The position numbers and the translations under genes were made by a program. The notes under the pieces were generated by a model, which made no database searches, had not been told where the DNA came from, and worked only from the letters and a program-made list of their open reading frames with translations. This document shows positions 5,434-13,126 of a DNA stretch of 56,445 nucleotides, piece after piece (within the stretch, counting starts at the first letter, position 1; each line of letters starts with the position of its first letter). The DNA comes from a virus. The stretch covers positions 1 to 56,445 of IMG/VR virus record IMGVR_UViG_3300031718_000013, one strand, 5' to 3'.

Positions 5434-6276
5434 ATGGCTCAAGAACCGAATGAACCGCCAGTCGGCGCTATGGCGGCGCGCGCGGTCCCGACAGTAGGGA
5501 ACGAAGGCTTGGCGGTCGCAACTCGACCCGCAGATTGGAATTCCGGAGATTCGAATAATGCGATGTACCGCGACCCCGCGGAACTCGCGTGGGAGCGTGC
5601 TCAGCAGATGGCACAGGAAAATCAGGCCGACACCGCATCGGCGGGAACGACGGAGGCGAACGAAGCAAATGGAAGCGCCCAGGTGCAGCAACCCAAAGTG
5701 CCCAAGCGTGGCCGGGGGCGACCGAAGAAAAGCGTCAAAGACCCGAGTACTCGAGCGGGACGAGACGTGGACCTTCGAGTGTCTGACGTGCGGGGGGATC
5801 TCAACCCAGACTCGACCCAACTTTCGACGGTACGTGAACCGCGAGCTGATCAAGGAAGGGAAGCTCCCGCCGAGCGCCGCAATCTGAAACCGAACGGCCA
5901 TGCCGAGTCATCGTGGATCGCCGCGCAGCGGACCCAGGCTCAGGCCGGCTTTCAGGCTTTCGAGCGATTCGCGCAGGAGGCGCCGCTCAAGGATGCGTTC
6001 GATCTCTACAATGAATTCGTGAGGCGAATCACCGACGCCGGCAACCGGATCGAGTCGCGGCGCCAGCAGGATAAGGCGACGGAGAATACCTGCTCGTTCT
6101 GCGAACACGTGTTCACCTATCGCGGGACGGACAGTTACTACGCTAGGCGCGCGTTCGATCTCCCCGACGGCCGGGTTCAGGTCGTGATGAGTTGCCGGAA
6201 GAGCCGGTGCATCGACGAGTTCGATCGGTACGTGAACGACATGGCGATGCGGTCGCGCGCGACACTTCACGAGTAG
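5434..6276 (+). CDS. AT-hook and zinc-finger protein (280 aa)
   Basis: The frame is open from 5398, but the ATG at 5434 (MAQEPNEPPVGAMAARA) is placed for leaderless initiation. The N-terminal ~85 residues are polar. An AT-hook (KRGRGRPKKS) follows near residue 92. Residues about 100-150 are charged and probably disordered, and this stretch overlaps the 5669-5887 gene in another frame. The C-terminal domain has a helical part (FQAFERFAQEAPLKDAFDLY) and a Cys4-type site (CSFCEHVF ... CRKSRC). Together these suggest a DNA-binding regulator or DNA-structuring protein. Third-position G/C bias is clear before 5670 and after 5890 but weak in the overlapped part. Confidence 0.6.
   Translation: MAQEPNEPPVGAMAARAVPTVGNEGLAVATRPADWNSGDSNNAMYRDPAELAWERAQQMAQENQADTASAGTTEANEANGSAQVQQPKVPKRGRGRPKKSVKDPSTRAGRDVDLRVSDVRGDLNPDSTQLSTVREPRADQGREAPAERRNLKPNGHAESSWIAAQRTQAQAGFQAFERFAQEAPLKDAFDLYNEFVRRITDAGNRIESRRQQDKATENTCSFCEHVFTYRGTDSYYARRAFDLPDGRVQVVMSCRKSRCIDEFDRYVNDMAMRSRATLHE
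5669..5887 (+). CDS. Overprinted zinc-ribbon protein (72 aa)
   Basis: Lies in another frame entirely inside the AT-hook gene. It begins MEAPRCSNPKCPSVAGGDRR and has a second Cys pair (FECLTCGG) 26-35 residues later, then RPNFRRYVNRELIKEGKLPP. This is a CxxxxC...CxxC zinc-ribbon arrangement. Over this stretch about three quarters of third codon positions are G or C in this frame, against about half in the longer frame, so this frame is the better coding candidate locally. A GGAGG lies about 13 nt upstream of the ATG. Either the two genes overlap or one frame is spurious. Confidence 0.6.
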   Translation: MEAPRCSNPKCPSVAGGDRRKASKTRVLERDETWTFECLTCGGISTQTRPNFRRYVNRELIKEGKLPPSAAI

Positions 6277-6280
6277 GCCG

Positions 6281-6496
6281 ATGCCGGGTATTCCAATTCC
6301 GCGATTGACGAAGCAAGGGGCCGTAATTCAGCGCCGAGAGTTCAAGGTGATCCACGCGGTCACTCCCGCTGAATTTGAGAAGGCGCTGAACGCGGCTGCC
6401 GAACTCGAAGATTGGACGCTGACTCACTTCGCGGTGGCGACAATTCCGAATGGGACCGGCGCCCACTTTACCGCCGTGATGGAGCGCGATGCCTGA
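6281..6496 (+). CDS. DUF1737-like small protein (71 aa)
   Basis: MPGIPIPRLTKQGAVIQRRE is followed by FKVIHAVTPAEFEKALN and a Trp-containing strand (EDWTLTHFAV). The pattern resembles small 'DUF1737'-type proteins with a strand-helix-strand fold and unknown role. It overlaps the following gene by 8 nt. Confidence 0.6.
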   Translation: MPGIPIPRLTKQGAVIQRREFKVIHAVTPAEFEKALNAAAELEDWTLTHFAVATIPNGTGAHFTAVMERDA

Positions 6497-6806
6497 AATC
6501 GACAAGAACGGCACCCCCGGCAAACTGATCCATAGCAAGGTCCGGCTCATCCCGCTCGGTCCTGCCGGTCCATTCGTCCTTCAAGGCTTTATGATCGAGA
6601 TGGACGCCGATGGCCCGAATCCGGTCGGTCACATGGAGTTTCAGGCGGACTCTCTCGCACTACTCGAACACGGCTTCCGAGGTCTCCAGCAGGCTTACGC
6701 GGCAGCGATGAAGCAGATGATCGACGAATTCAACGCGGCGAAGCTGATGACCCAGCACGACGCCTCGACCGTGGCGCGGATCAACAAGAGCAAGGGCGGT
6801 TCCTGA
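6489..6806 (+). CDS. Hypothetical protein (105 aa)
   Basis: N-terminal beta-rich part (VRLIPLGPAGPFVLQGFMIE) and a long C-terminal helix (LEHGFRGLQQAYAAAMKQMI). Overlaps the upstream gene and ends one base before the next ATG. Not recognised. Confidence 0.6.
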   Translation: MPEIDKNGTPGKLIHSKVRLIPLGPAGPFVLQGFMIEMDADGPNPVGHMEFQADSLALLEHGFRGLQQAYAAAMKQMIDEFNAAKLMTQHDASTVARINKSKGGS

Positions 6807-6807
6807 G

Positions 6808-6942
6808 ATGAAAGCGAATACTGGTCCCGGTAGCGGCACGAACACGCCGAATATCAAGGGCAAGTTGCAAACCACGTCGCACTGGTCCGGCAAAGACCAT
6901 AAGGACAAGACGCACACTCGGCGGAAAAAGGGCGCGAAGTAG
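6808..6942 (+). CDS. Small Lys/Arg-tailed protein (44 aa)
   Basis: MKANTGPGSGTNTPNIKGKL ends in a basic tail, KDKTHTRRKKGAK. It is packed stop-to-start between two genes (TAG then ATG at 6943). One of several short proteins here with a polar front and a very basic tail; a role in binding packaged DNA is a guess. Confidence 0.5.
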   Translation: MKANTGPGSGTNTPNIKGKLQTTSHWSGKDHKDKTHTRRKKGAK

Positions 6943-7164
6943 ATGCCGGACGAGTTCGAGCAGATTCGCGATGCGATGAGTCGCGCCGCCAAGCGAAACG
7001 GTCGAGCGCATCTTTTCGACGAGGAAATACTCCTGCTCGACAACCAGCGCGCGATCTGCGCGACACTGGCGCTCATCATCCGCGGTGGTCGCGTGCCGAT
7101 CGAGACCGCGCGCGAGATGCAGGAACGCGCGAAGGCGATCACGAAGATTCTCGAAGGAACTTAG
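6943..7164 (+). CDS. Hypothetical helical protein (73 aa)
   Basis: All-helical protein (MPDEFEQIRDAMSRAAKRNG ... VPIETAREMQERAKAITKIL) starting directly after the previous stop. It lies upstream of the terminase, so a small-terminase role cannot be excluded, but nothing specific supports it. Confidence 0.55.
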   Translation: MPDEFEQIRDAMSRAAKRNGRAHLFDEEILLLDNQRAICATLALIIRGGRVPIETAREMQERAKAITKILEGT

Positions 7165-7166
7165 GT

Positions 7167-7184
7167 CTTCGCTGAAAAGCGAAG
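7167..7184 (+). other. RNA hairpin with GAAA tetraloop
   Basis: CTTCGCT (7167-7173) pairs perfectly with AGCGAAG (7178-7184) around a GAAA tetraloop, a very stable RNA hairpin. It lacks a T run. It begins two bases after the stop of the previous gene and may be a processing or attenuation element before the terminase. Confidence 0.6.
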
Positions 7185-7211
7185 TGGCGGGAGGCGAGCC
7201 AGCCCCCTCGT

Positions 7212-7237
7212 GAGCGATTAGACCACTCCAATCGCTC
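7212..7237 (+). promoter_or_regulatory. Hairpin directly before HTH-gene start
   Basis: GAGCGATT (7212-7219) and AATCGCTC (7230-7237) are exact inverted repeats with a 10-nt loop. The ATG at 7240 follows two bases later, where a ribosome site would be. It could be an operator for the HTH protein it precedes or a translational control hairpin. Confidence 0.5.
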
Positions 7238-7239
7238 TC

Positions 7240-7581
7240 ATGGCGAGTCGATCAAGCTCGCCGCACAAAATGAAAACACCTATTGAGCCGCGCCAGCTTG
7301 AATTTGCCCGAATGCGATTGGCCGAACAGTTTCACGCTGCGCTCCTGAAAATGCTAATCGAGTGCGAAGTGGATGAGAAATTCGTTGCCAAGCGAATAGG
7401 CAAATCAGAAGGCTATGTCCGTGAGAAATTGAACGATCCGAGCAAGCTCACGTTAGACGACATAGCCACCTTCCCGCTGGCGGTGGCCGCCGACTTCAAC
7501 AATGTCAGTTTCACGCCGATTCGCTATCGAGACCTCACCGCGGAATTTGAGCGCTTCCGACAGTTGCGCGCCGTTGCATGA
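7240..7581 (+). CDS. Helix-turn-helix protein, XRE-like; small-terminase candidate (113 aa)
   Basis: Residues about 30-75 (FHAALLKMLIECEVDEKFVA, KRIGKSEGYVREKLNDPSKL) form an XRE-type helix-turn-helix, with the recognition helix around KSEGYVREKL. An ATG at 7270 (MKTPIEPRQL) is an alternative start; neither has a Shine-Dalgarno. The gene overlaps the large terminase start (ATGA). In many phages the protein upstream of the large terminase is an HTH-bearing small terminase that selects the packaging site, so this is the best candidate. A transcription regulator is the alternative. Confidence 0.6.
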   Translation: MASRSSSPHKMKTPIEPRQLEFARMRLAEQFHAALLKMLIECEVDEKFVAKRIGKSEGYVREKLNDPSKLTLDDIATFPLAVAADFNNVSFTPIRYRDLTAEFERFRQLRAVA

Positions 7582-9275
7582 AACTCGACTACAGCCGCGT
7601 TCGCGAATTCATCCGCCGCCTCAAGATTCGCGACAAGGGCAAGCAGCTCGTCCCGTTCCATCCCAATCCCTGCCAAGATCGCTTTCTCGATCTGCTCGAA
7701 AAGATGGCCAAGGAGCATCGGCCACCCCGAGTCATCATCGACAAGTCTCGCCGCGTCGGGATCTCGACGATCTGCATCGCGCTCCTGAACGCGCAGTGCT
7801 GCGGAGCCTCAGCGATGGAAGCTCGCGTGCTCGCCCACCTTGGAGACACCGCGCGCATCCTGCTCGACATGGCCAAGGGAATGCACCAATCGATCGGCCT
7901 TCCCGCCGACTGGCGCCGGCGGCACAACCTGCTGTACGACGTCGACGAAGTGAATAGCTCGAAGCTGACGGTGCAGACTGCGAAGACGACCGGTGGTGGT
8001 CGCGGCGGCGGATTCACTTCACTCTTGGCCAGCGAGGCCGCGTATTACGAGAAAGAAGGATCGTTCTTGGCGCTGCTCCCGACTCTGCCGAGATACGAAA
8101 ACTTTTTCTGTTTCATCGAGAGTACGGCGAACGGTCGCGTCGATGTGGGCGGCGAGTTCTACGATACCTTCCGCGCCGCGATCAATCACGAGAGCGAGTT
8201 CGAAGCGTTCTTCGTGCCCTGGTACGAAGATCCGACGTGTCTCGCCGATCCGATCATCCTGAAGCGCCCAACTGACGATGAGAACGCCAAAGAGGAAAAG
8301 GAGATCCGCAAGAAGTATAAACTCACAGATCAGCAAATGGCTTGGCGGCGGCTGGCCTACATGAACGAGGCCGAGGGGCTGTTGCAGAAGCTCCACCAGG
8401 AGTTTCCGATCTCGTGGGAAGAGAGTTTCATTTCGTCAGATAATCCCACTTTCGGTAAAGACGAGATTGAGCTCTGCGAGAAGAACGTCAAACCTCCCCG
8501 CTGGCGCACGAATTTGATGCGGAGACCGGATGGTCGCGTCGAGATGAGCGGGAGCGGTGGATTCTTCAAACTGTGGGAGCAGCCGCATCCTGGCCACGAG
8601 TACTTTCTCGGTGCTGATGCCGCGCGCGGAGAGTTGCATGGAGACTTTTCAGCCGCGGTAGTGTGGAACGGAACGACTGGCCATCAAGCGGCGGCATTTC
8701 AGGAGCGGGCTGGCGTCGATGAGTTTGCGGATCTGCTCGATAAGCTAGGGCGCTTCTATAACAACGCCATGATGACGCCCGAGACCTCGTGCAATCTCGG
8801 GAACACGGTCATGCAGCGGCTGCTCAAGGAATTCAAGTATCCGCGCTGGTACAGGTGGCAGGGACGTGATGATCGACTGCGGCCGGGAACGTCGAGTCGA
8901 CCGTCGATCGGTTTCGAAACGACCGCGCGCACCCGACACATGCTGACTCACCACTTCCGGATCTCGCTCCGAGAGGGCGAAGTTTTCCCGCACGATGAGG
9001 AATTTGTGTCTCAGGTGAAGTTGGCCGAGACGACCTTCGGGATGCGGTGGGACGTGAGATTTGGCCACGACGATGTTCTGATGGCGGGACTCGTGGGCTG
9101 GCTGGCGCGGATCCAGTTTCCACCGAGAAGAACAATCGCACAGGCGGTGCGAGCGGTAGACAATCCAGAAGACCCGGCGAATCCGGAAACGATCAGGGAC
9201 GTGGGGCCGGTGGCGGAGGCCCATAGACTCAAGGTGATGAGCCGGGCGAGCTGGCGAGAGGGACAAGCAGGATGA
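7578..9275 (+). CDS. terL: Terminase large subunit (565 aa)
   Basis: ATP-driven DNA packaging motor and nuclease. The ATPase P-loop is of the phage type, DKSRRVGIST (residues 55-64), and Walker B with catalytic acid is LLASEAAYYEKE (149-160). The C-terminal nuclease half has FLGADAARG..DFSAAVVW (first acidic strand) and a late HDDVLMAGLVGW acidic pair. Length is typical. Start ATG 7578 overlaps the HTH gene stop, and the stop overlaps the next gene by 4 nt. It opens the virion module. Confidence 0.92.
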   Translation: MKLDYSRVREFIRRLKIRDKGKQLVPFHPNPCQDRFLDLLEKMAKEHRPPRVIIDKSRRVGISTICIALLNAQCCGASAMEARVLAHLGDTARILLDMAKGMHQSIGLPADWRRRHNLLYDVDEVNSSKLTVQTAKTTGGGRGGGFTSLLASEAAYYEKEGSFLALLPTLPRYENFFCFIESTANGRVDVGGEFYDTFRAAINHESEFEAFFVPWYEDPTCLADPIILKRPTDDENAKEEKEIRKKYKLTDQQMAWRRLAYMNEAEGLLQKLHQEFPISWEESFISSDNPTFGKDEIELCEKNVKPPRWRTNLMRRPDGRVEMSGSGGFFKLWEQPHPGHEYFLGADAARGELHGDFSAAVVWNGTTGHQAAAFQERAGVDEFADLLDKLGRFYNNAMMTPETSCNLGNTVMQRLLKEFKYPRWYRWQGRDDRLRPGTSSRPSIGFETTARTRHMLTHHFRISLREGEVFPHDEEFVSQVKLAETTFGMRWDVRFGHDDVLMAGLVGWLARIQFPPRRTIAQAVRAVDNPEDPANPETIRDVGPVAEAHRLKVMSRASWREGQAG

Positions 9276-9466
9276 TCCACGTCAGACTTGAGCGGGTGAG
9301 TGTTCGCCAGTTGAACAATCCTGTCGGCTTTAAAATCATCGGCGTTAAAAGCGTTCTCTCCGCTCGGTATCTTGGAGAAAACGGGATCGGCGGCGACTAC
9401 GAGTTGCTGTGCGAAGTTGAAGAGCCGATAGCGACCACGCGACCGATGGGATGGGGCCAAGAATAA
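9272..9466 (+). CDS. Hypothetical protein (64 aa)
   Basis: Small beta-rich protein (MIHVRLERVSVRQLNNPVGF) coupled to the terminase by ATGA and to the next gene by TAATG. Not recognised. Confidence 0.6.
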   Translation: MIHVRLERVSVRQLNNPVGFKIIGVKSVLSARYLGENGIGGDYELLCEVEEPIATTRPMGWGQE

Positions 9467-10077
9467 TGGCCACCCGGATCGCACCGCCGACCGAAGAAGA
9501 ACTCGCCGAGCACGAGTCACGCATCCTTCGCCGGCAGCAGGAGCAGGAATTTGAAGAGAGCCGCCGAAAGCTGGAAAACCTCCGCCCGAAAGGCGCGGCC
9601 AAGTTGAGTCGAACGCGCGCCTTTCGAGTGACGGAACCACCGCGCAGTCGAGGGCCGATGGATCTCGAACCGGAAGAGCCGGGACCGGCAGCGGAAGAGA
9701 CGCCGGCCGATGTTCTCCGTCGAGCGAACGCAGGTAAACCGCCGGTCTCTACGAACGGAAAGCCAAAAAGGAAAGGCAGGTACGACGTGCCCGAAGTCCG
9801 AAACGCAAGCACCATCCTGAAAGCGATGGGCGTCATCTACGTCGAAGAGCGCAAGAAAGACCCGATCACGGCCTATCAAAATCTCCGCGATTCGATCATG
9901 CTGAACCTCGACGTCTTGATACCGGCGATGCCGCAGATTAAACAGATGTTCGAGCTACTGCAGATCGGGGAGCCGACGAAACAGGATAAGGGCGGTGGCA
10001 GCAAAGAGGATGCGCTCTCCAAACAAGTGAGGGGTTTGCAGAATTTCCTGACGGGCGAGGATGCTGAGGACGAGTGA
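9466..10077 (+). CDS. Hypothetical helical protein between terminase and portal (203 aa)
   Basis: ATG 9466 overlaps the upstream stop. Residues 8-45 are a charged helix (EEELAEHESRILRRQQEQEF). The middle is Pro/Arg/Glu rich and probably disordered, and the C-terminal domain is helical (LRDSIMLNLDVLIPAMPQIK) with an acidic end. Its position suggests a head or packaging accessory role; the family is unknown. Confidence 0.55.
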   Translation: MATRIAPPTEEELAEHESRILRRQQEQEFEESRRKLENLRPKGAAKLSRTRAFRVTEPPRSRGPMDLEPEEPGPAAEETPADVLRRANAGKPPVSTNGKPKRKGRYDVPEVRNASTILKAMGVIYVEERKKDPITAYQNLRDSIMLNLDVLIPAMPQIKQMFELLQIGEPTKQDKGGGSKEDALSKQVRGLQNFLTGEDAEDE

Positions 10078-10247
10078 GTATCGCGATTGATTGCCCCATC
10101 TGCGGTGAGCACTTTGAACGGTCCTATGGAAATAATGGACTGCGCGGGCATCTGATGCGCGAGCATAGGCGAAATGGTGACGAGGCGGTTGATCTGGTCT
10201 TTTGGCTTTTGGACCTGAAAAATGGCAGCAGCCGTTCAAATAAGTAG
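10074..10247 (+). CDS. C2H2 zinc-finger protein (57 aa)
   Basis: A GTG start overlaps the upstream stop (GTGA). The protein reads VSIAIDCPICGEHFERSYGN and then LRGHLMREHRRNG, a classic C-x2-C-x12-H-x4-H finger with the conserved Phe and Leu. The C-terminus overlaps the portal start by 26 nt. Single C2H2 fingers are uncommon in phages; a DNA-binding role near packaging genes is inferred. Confidence 0.65.
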   Translation: MSIAIDCPICGEHFERSYGNNGLRGHLMREHRRNGDEAVDLVFWLLDLKNGSSRSNK

Positions 10248-11958
10248 CCGTCGCACTCAGACGCCCGAGATGCAGGTCGTCGGCATTCTCGACGAACTCC
10301 AAACCTACGCCACCCAAGGCCGCAACAAATCTCTCGGCGAAGGATTCTTCGAGGAAGCGGATCGCTTCTACCAGTTCAATCTTCCCCTGTCGCGTTCTGC
10401 CAGTTACCGGCCCCTAGTCAGATTGTCAGAAGTCCAGCGCCTGCTGATCCAGGAAGCGAATGAGATCACTTCCCCGGTCCCGAAGTTTTTCATCACAAAG
10501 AATGGTGAGCGCGATAAGGACCGTGAGAAGGCATTTCAGGCGAATTGGGTCGAGCAGGATTACGCCGCCGAGTTTCTTACCGCCGAGATTCACGCTGGCA
10601 TCTCAGGCTGCGGATTCATTCAGCCCTTTCTCGATGAGAACGCAAACAACGGGTTCGGTGCCGCGAGAATCAGATCGCGCCACCCTCGAAGTGTCTATCC
10701 CGACCCCGGCTCCCTCGACGATTCGGAGCTCAATTATGTGATCTTCGAGGATTATAAGACCGTCGAAGAACTGCGAGCCTGGTTCGGGAAACGCGCGACC
10801 AAAAATATCAGCCTCAAACGCGAAGTAGCTGGTGGCGGATCGAGTCGTCTCCCGCGCTTCACGAATGAAACGTATCCGGCGCACGGTCTGCAACTGCCGT
10901 ATGGACCGATGCGTAGCATGGGACCGCTGGCCGGCGGTGCCTTTGGGTTGATGGGACCGGGGGCAGGGCGCATACGGCTTAGAACCATGTTCATACGTGA
11001 TTCTACCGCTGCACCATTCAATGACGAATTAGCGCTCAGGCTGATCGAGCGGCACCAGTTACCCGAGCCTGACGTGCTGGAGCAATTTCCGACCGGAAGG
11101 ATGATCTGCGAAGCTCAAGGCGATCTTCTATTCGACGACGCGAACCCCTATCCCGCGTTTCCGCTATTTCGACTGTGCGCTTTCCCTGCGATCGCTGGCT
11201 ATTGGGCACCACCGCCGAAGCAGTATTTCATCGACATGCAGAATCTCGCCGAGAAGATGTTTTCGGCCAACTTCGAGAACTCGTATCGAATGAACAACGT
11301 GGTCGCCGTGGTCAACACAAATAGCGGCCTTAGTGCCGAGAACTTTCAGATCCTGCCAGGTGAGACCTATTTTGTTGATCCGCAGGGCGGCGATAAGCCA
11401 ATCCAGTTCTTAACCCCGCCAGCATTGTCCGCCGATGCGATCGCGCTTCCGCAATGGATGCTCGCCTACGTCCGCGAGGGCATGGGTTTCCCACCGATCC
11501 GACAGGGCAAGGCTGGCGCTGGCAATATCTCAGCCGGACTCGCCGATCAGCAGACGCAGCAGGGATCGGGACTCACGGCGACGAAGGCCAAGATGTACTC
11601 GCGCACAGTGAAGGCCGTCGGCGAATTCCAGTTCCAGCTGATGATGCAGCACGTCGGGACTCAGAAGTTTCCGTTCGCTCTCGGAGGCGAAGGACCGGAT
11701 GCGCTGTGGACCGAGCCGGAAGAATTACAGCTTGAGCAATGGAAGTGTTCTCTCGATCAGCGCAGCCTCAAGGTCGAGTCGCCGTCGAGTCTCAGGAATC
11801 TTGCGCTTGCTCTCAAACGGTTGAACGCGATTGACAACCAGACTTTGTTTGACTGGTTGGAGGCACCCGATGCCGAGGCGATGGCGCAGCGTCTCAACCA
11901 GCAACTCATGCTCGCTGCGATGGCAGCGCAAAATAAACCGGGCGGAAAGAAGAAGTGA
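10222..11958 (+). CDS. Portal protein (578 aa)
   Basis: Large protein directly downstream of the terminase, of usual portal length. Features typical of podovirus portals: an N-terminal helical part with FYQFNLPLSRSASYRP, a region with GCGFIQPFLDENANNGFGAA and RHPRSVYPDPGSLDDSE (the 'dP..v~~Dp~s~~~~d' portal pattern), and a C-terminal helical, Gln-rich section (DAEAMAQRLNQQLMLAAMAA). It would form the dodecameric vertex through which DNA enters and leaves. No catalytic motif is expected. The call rests on context and these patterns. Confidence 0.8.
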   Translation: MAAAVQISSRRTQTPEMQVVGILDELQTYATQGRNKSLGEGFFEEADRFYQFNLPLSRSASYRPLVRLSEVQRLLIQEANEITSPVPKFFITKNGERDKDREKAFQANWVEQDYAAEFLTAEIHAGISGCGFIQPFLDENANNGFGAARIRSRHPRSVYPDPGSLDDSELNYVIFEDYKTVEELRAWFGKRATKNISLKREVAGGGSSRLPRFTNETYPAHGLQLPYGPMRSMGPLAGGAFGLMGPGAGRIRLRTMFIRDSTAAPFNDELALRLIERHQLPEPDVLEQFPTGRMICEAQGDLLFDDANPYPAFPLFRLCAFPAIAGYWAPPPKQYFIDMQNLAEKMFSANFENSYRMNNVVAVVNTNSGLSAENFQILPGETYFVDPQGGDKPIQFLTPPALSADAIALPQWMLAYVREGMGFPPIRQGKAGAGNISAGLADQQTQQGSGLTATKAKMYSRTVKAVGEFQFQLMMQHVGTQKFPFALGGEGPDALWTEPEELQLEQWKCSLDQRSLKVESPSSLRNLALALKRLNAIDNQTLFDWLEAPDAEAMAQRLNQQLMLAAMAAQNKPGGKKK

Positions 11959-12209
11959 CGATCCCTACCCCGCCGTGGGTGAAGCGACCGCGCGAAAAAC
12001 ATCTCTGGGTGCCCGCTAAGATTGCCGCGCGCGAGTGGTTCCGCCGATCTCGCGAACACGTTGTCCGCCTATGCAAAGCTGGCGATTACGACGGCGTGTA
12101 CGAAGTCTATTTTGACGGCGAAAGGTGGTGGATTAAGCTGCCTGAAAAGCTCCCAGCATCAGCCTTCAAAAAAGCCGAGCGTCCTTTGATACTTGTGATG
12201 GCTCGCTGA
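11955..12209 (+). CDS. Winged-helix/excisionase-like small protein (84 aa)
   Basis: GTG start overlapping the portal stop. WVPAKIAAREWFRRSREHVV then RLCKAGDYDG resembles the helix-turn-helix and wing of excisionase/MerR-like domains (recognition helix RSREHVVRLCKAG), followed by a strand with WWIKLP. It may bind DNA. Its place in the head module is unusual for an excisionase, so the role is open. Confidence 0.5.
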   Translation: MTIPTPPWVKRPREKHLWVPAKIAAREWFRRSREHVVRLCKAGDYDGVYEVYFDGERWWIKLPEKLPASAFKKAERPLILVMAR

Positions 12210-12258
12210 CCGCCCCTTCTATCTATTTCAGAAAATAAAACGTAACGCTCATCTCATC

Positions 12259-12594
12259 GTGGAGATCGAGCGAATATCCATCCGCAGGCAAGGTGACTGG
12301 TACGAGTGTCGCTTAGCTGTCGGTGGAATTCCATGCTCCTACTCACCCTGCATTTTTGAATTCTGGGATCTCGAAGAAGAATTCGGCGGCGGTAGTGACC
12401 GCTTCTATCAGGCGCTCGCCGTCAAGTGTCTCGTCTCTCACGTCCAGGAAGCAAACTACTGGATTGAGAACGGGCATCCTTCGATGAAACCCGAACGAGA
12501 CCGGGCTGTGAAATTGATTGGTCAACTCCGAGCCGACCTGCTGAGAGAAATCCATGATGCAGAATCGGCCGGTATGAGCGCGGTGGCAGCTTAG
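12259..12594 (+). CDS. Hypothetical protein (111 aa)
   Basis: GTG start. N-terminal strands with two Cys (WYECRLAVGGIPCSYSPCIF) and a helical C-terminus (ERDRAVKLIGQLRADLLREI). Not recognised. The 49 bases upstream carry no clear ribosome site. Confidence 0.55.
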   Translation: MEIERISIRRQGDWYECRLAVGGIPCSYSPCIFEFWDLEEEFGGGSDRFYQALAVKCLVSHVQEANYWIENGHPSMKPERDRAVKLIGQLRADLLREIHDAESAGMSAVAA

Positions 12595-12605
12595 GCTCTC
12601 GCGCA

Positions 12606-12680
12606 ATGAACGATAAGGAGCCAACTCAAATGGAACGCTATCGAAAGCGCGGCCATAAAAAGTCGCACAAGCGGAAGTAG
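12606..12680 (+). CDS. Very small basic peptide (24 or 16 aa)
   Basis: The inner ATG at 12630 follows AAGGAG with ideal spacing and gives MERYRKRGHKKSHKRK; the ATG at 12606 gives 24 aa. Half of the residues are Lys/Arg. It is similar in style to the tiny basic DNA-condensing peptides of some phages (for example microvirus protein J), but there is no homology evidence. Confidence 0.5.
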   Translation: MNDKEPTQMERYRKRGHKKSHKRK

Positions 12681-12772
12681 TTTCCGGTCCCGTAGTGTTT
12701 TCAGGCCAAGGCATCGGGGCGGGTTCTCGGTCCCGCTCCGGTGTCAACTCTCTTAGAGAGGGCAATGACCGA

Positions 12773-12880
12773 ATGAACAAGTCGAAAATCAAAAAAGTGG
12801 GGCCGCGAGCCAAGAAGCGGACCAATCGCCATAAGATGCACAAAATGGTGGGCAAAAAGTCCACCGGAAAGATGGACTGA
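12773..12880 (+). CDS. Small basic peptide (35 aa)
   Basis: MNKSKIKKVGPRAKKRTNRH and a further 15 residues, 14 Lys/Arg in total. GAGAGGG lies 10-16 nt before the start. It follows the 12606 peptide in the head module and may likewise neutralise packaged DNA. Confidence 0.5.
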   Translation: MNKSKIKKVGPRAKKRTNRHKMHKMVGKKSTGKMD

Positions 12881-12910
12881 GGACCGAATCTCTACTGAGG
12901 ACTAATCTCT

Positions 12911-13123
12911 ATGGCCGAAAAGAAAAGCAAGCGCACAGACGGAGCCTCGTCGCTGGGCACTCCCGGCTTCAAGTCTCCGATGGACGTTCCCTCGACTTCG
13001 AAAAATGAGACTTGGGACAAGCCTTTCGCAGTTCCCGGTTTCGACAGCGCGCGCGATCCTCTCGGCGTTCTGCCGGGTAGTGGCGCCAGCGCTCCGAAGA
13101 CGAATCCTCGGCGCGGGAAATAG
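12911..13123 (+). CDS. Hypothetical virion-region protein (70 aa)
   Basis: Low-complexity Ser/Pro/Gly-rich polar protein (MAEKKSKRTDGASSLGTPGF) with a basic end. Probably disordered. It lies between portal and scaffold. Not recognised. Confidence 0.55.
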   Translation: MAEKKSKRTDGASSLGTPGFKSPMDVPSTSKNETWDKPFAVPGFDSARDPLGVLPGSGASAPKTNPRRGK

Positions 13124-13126
13124 TCG

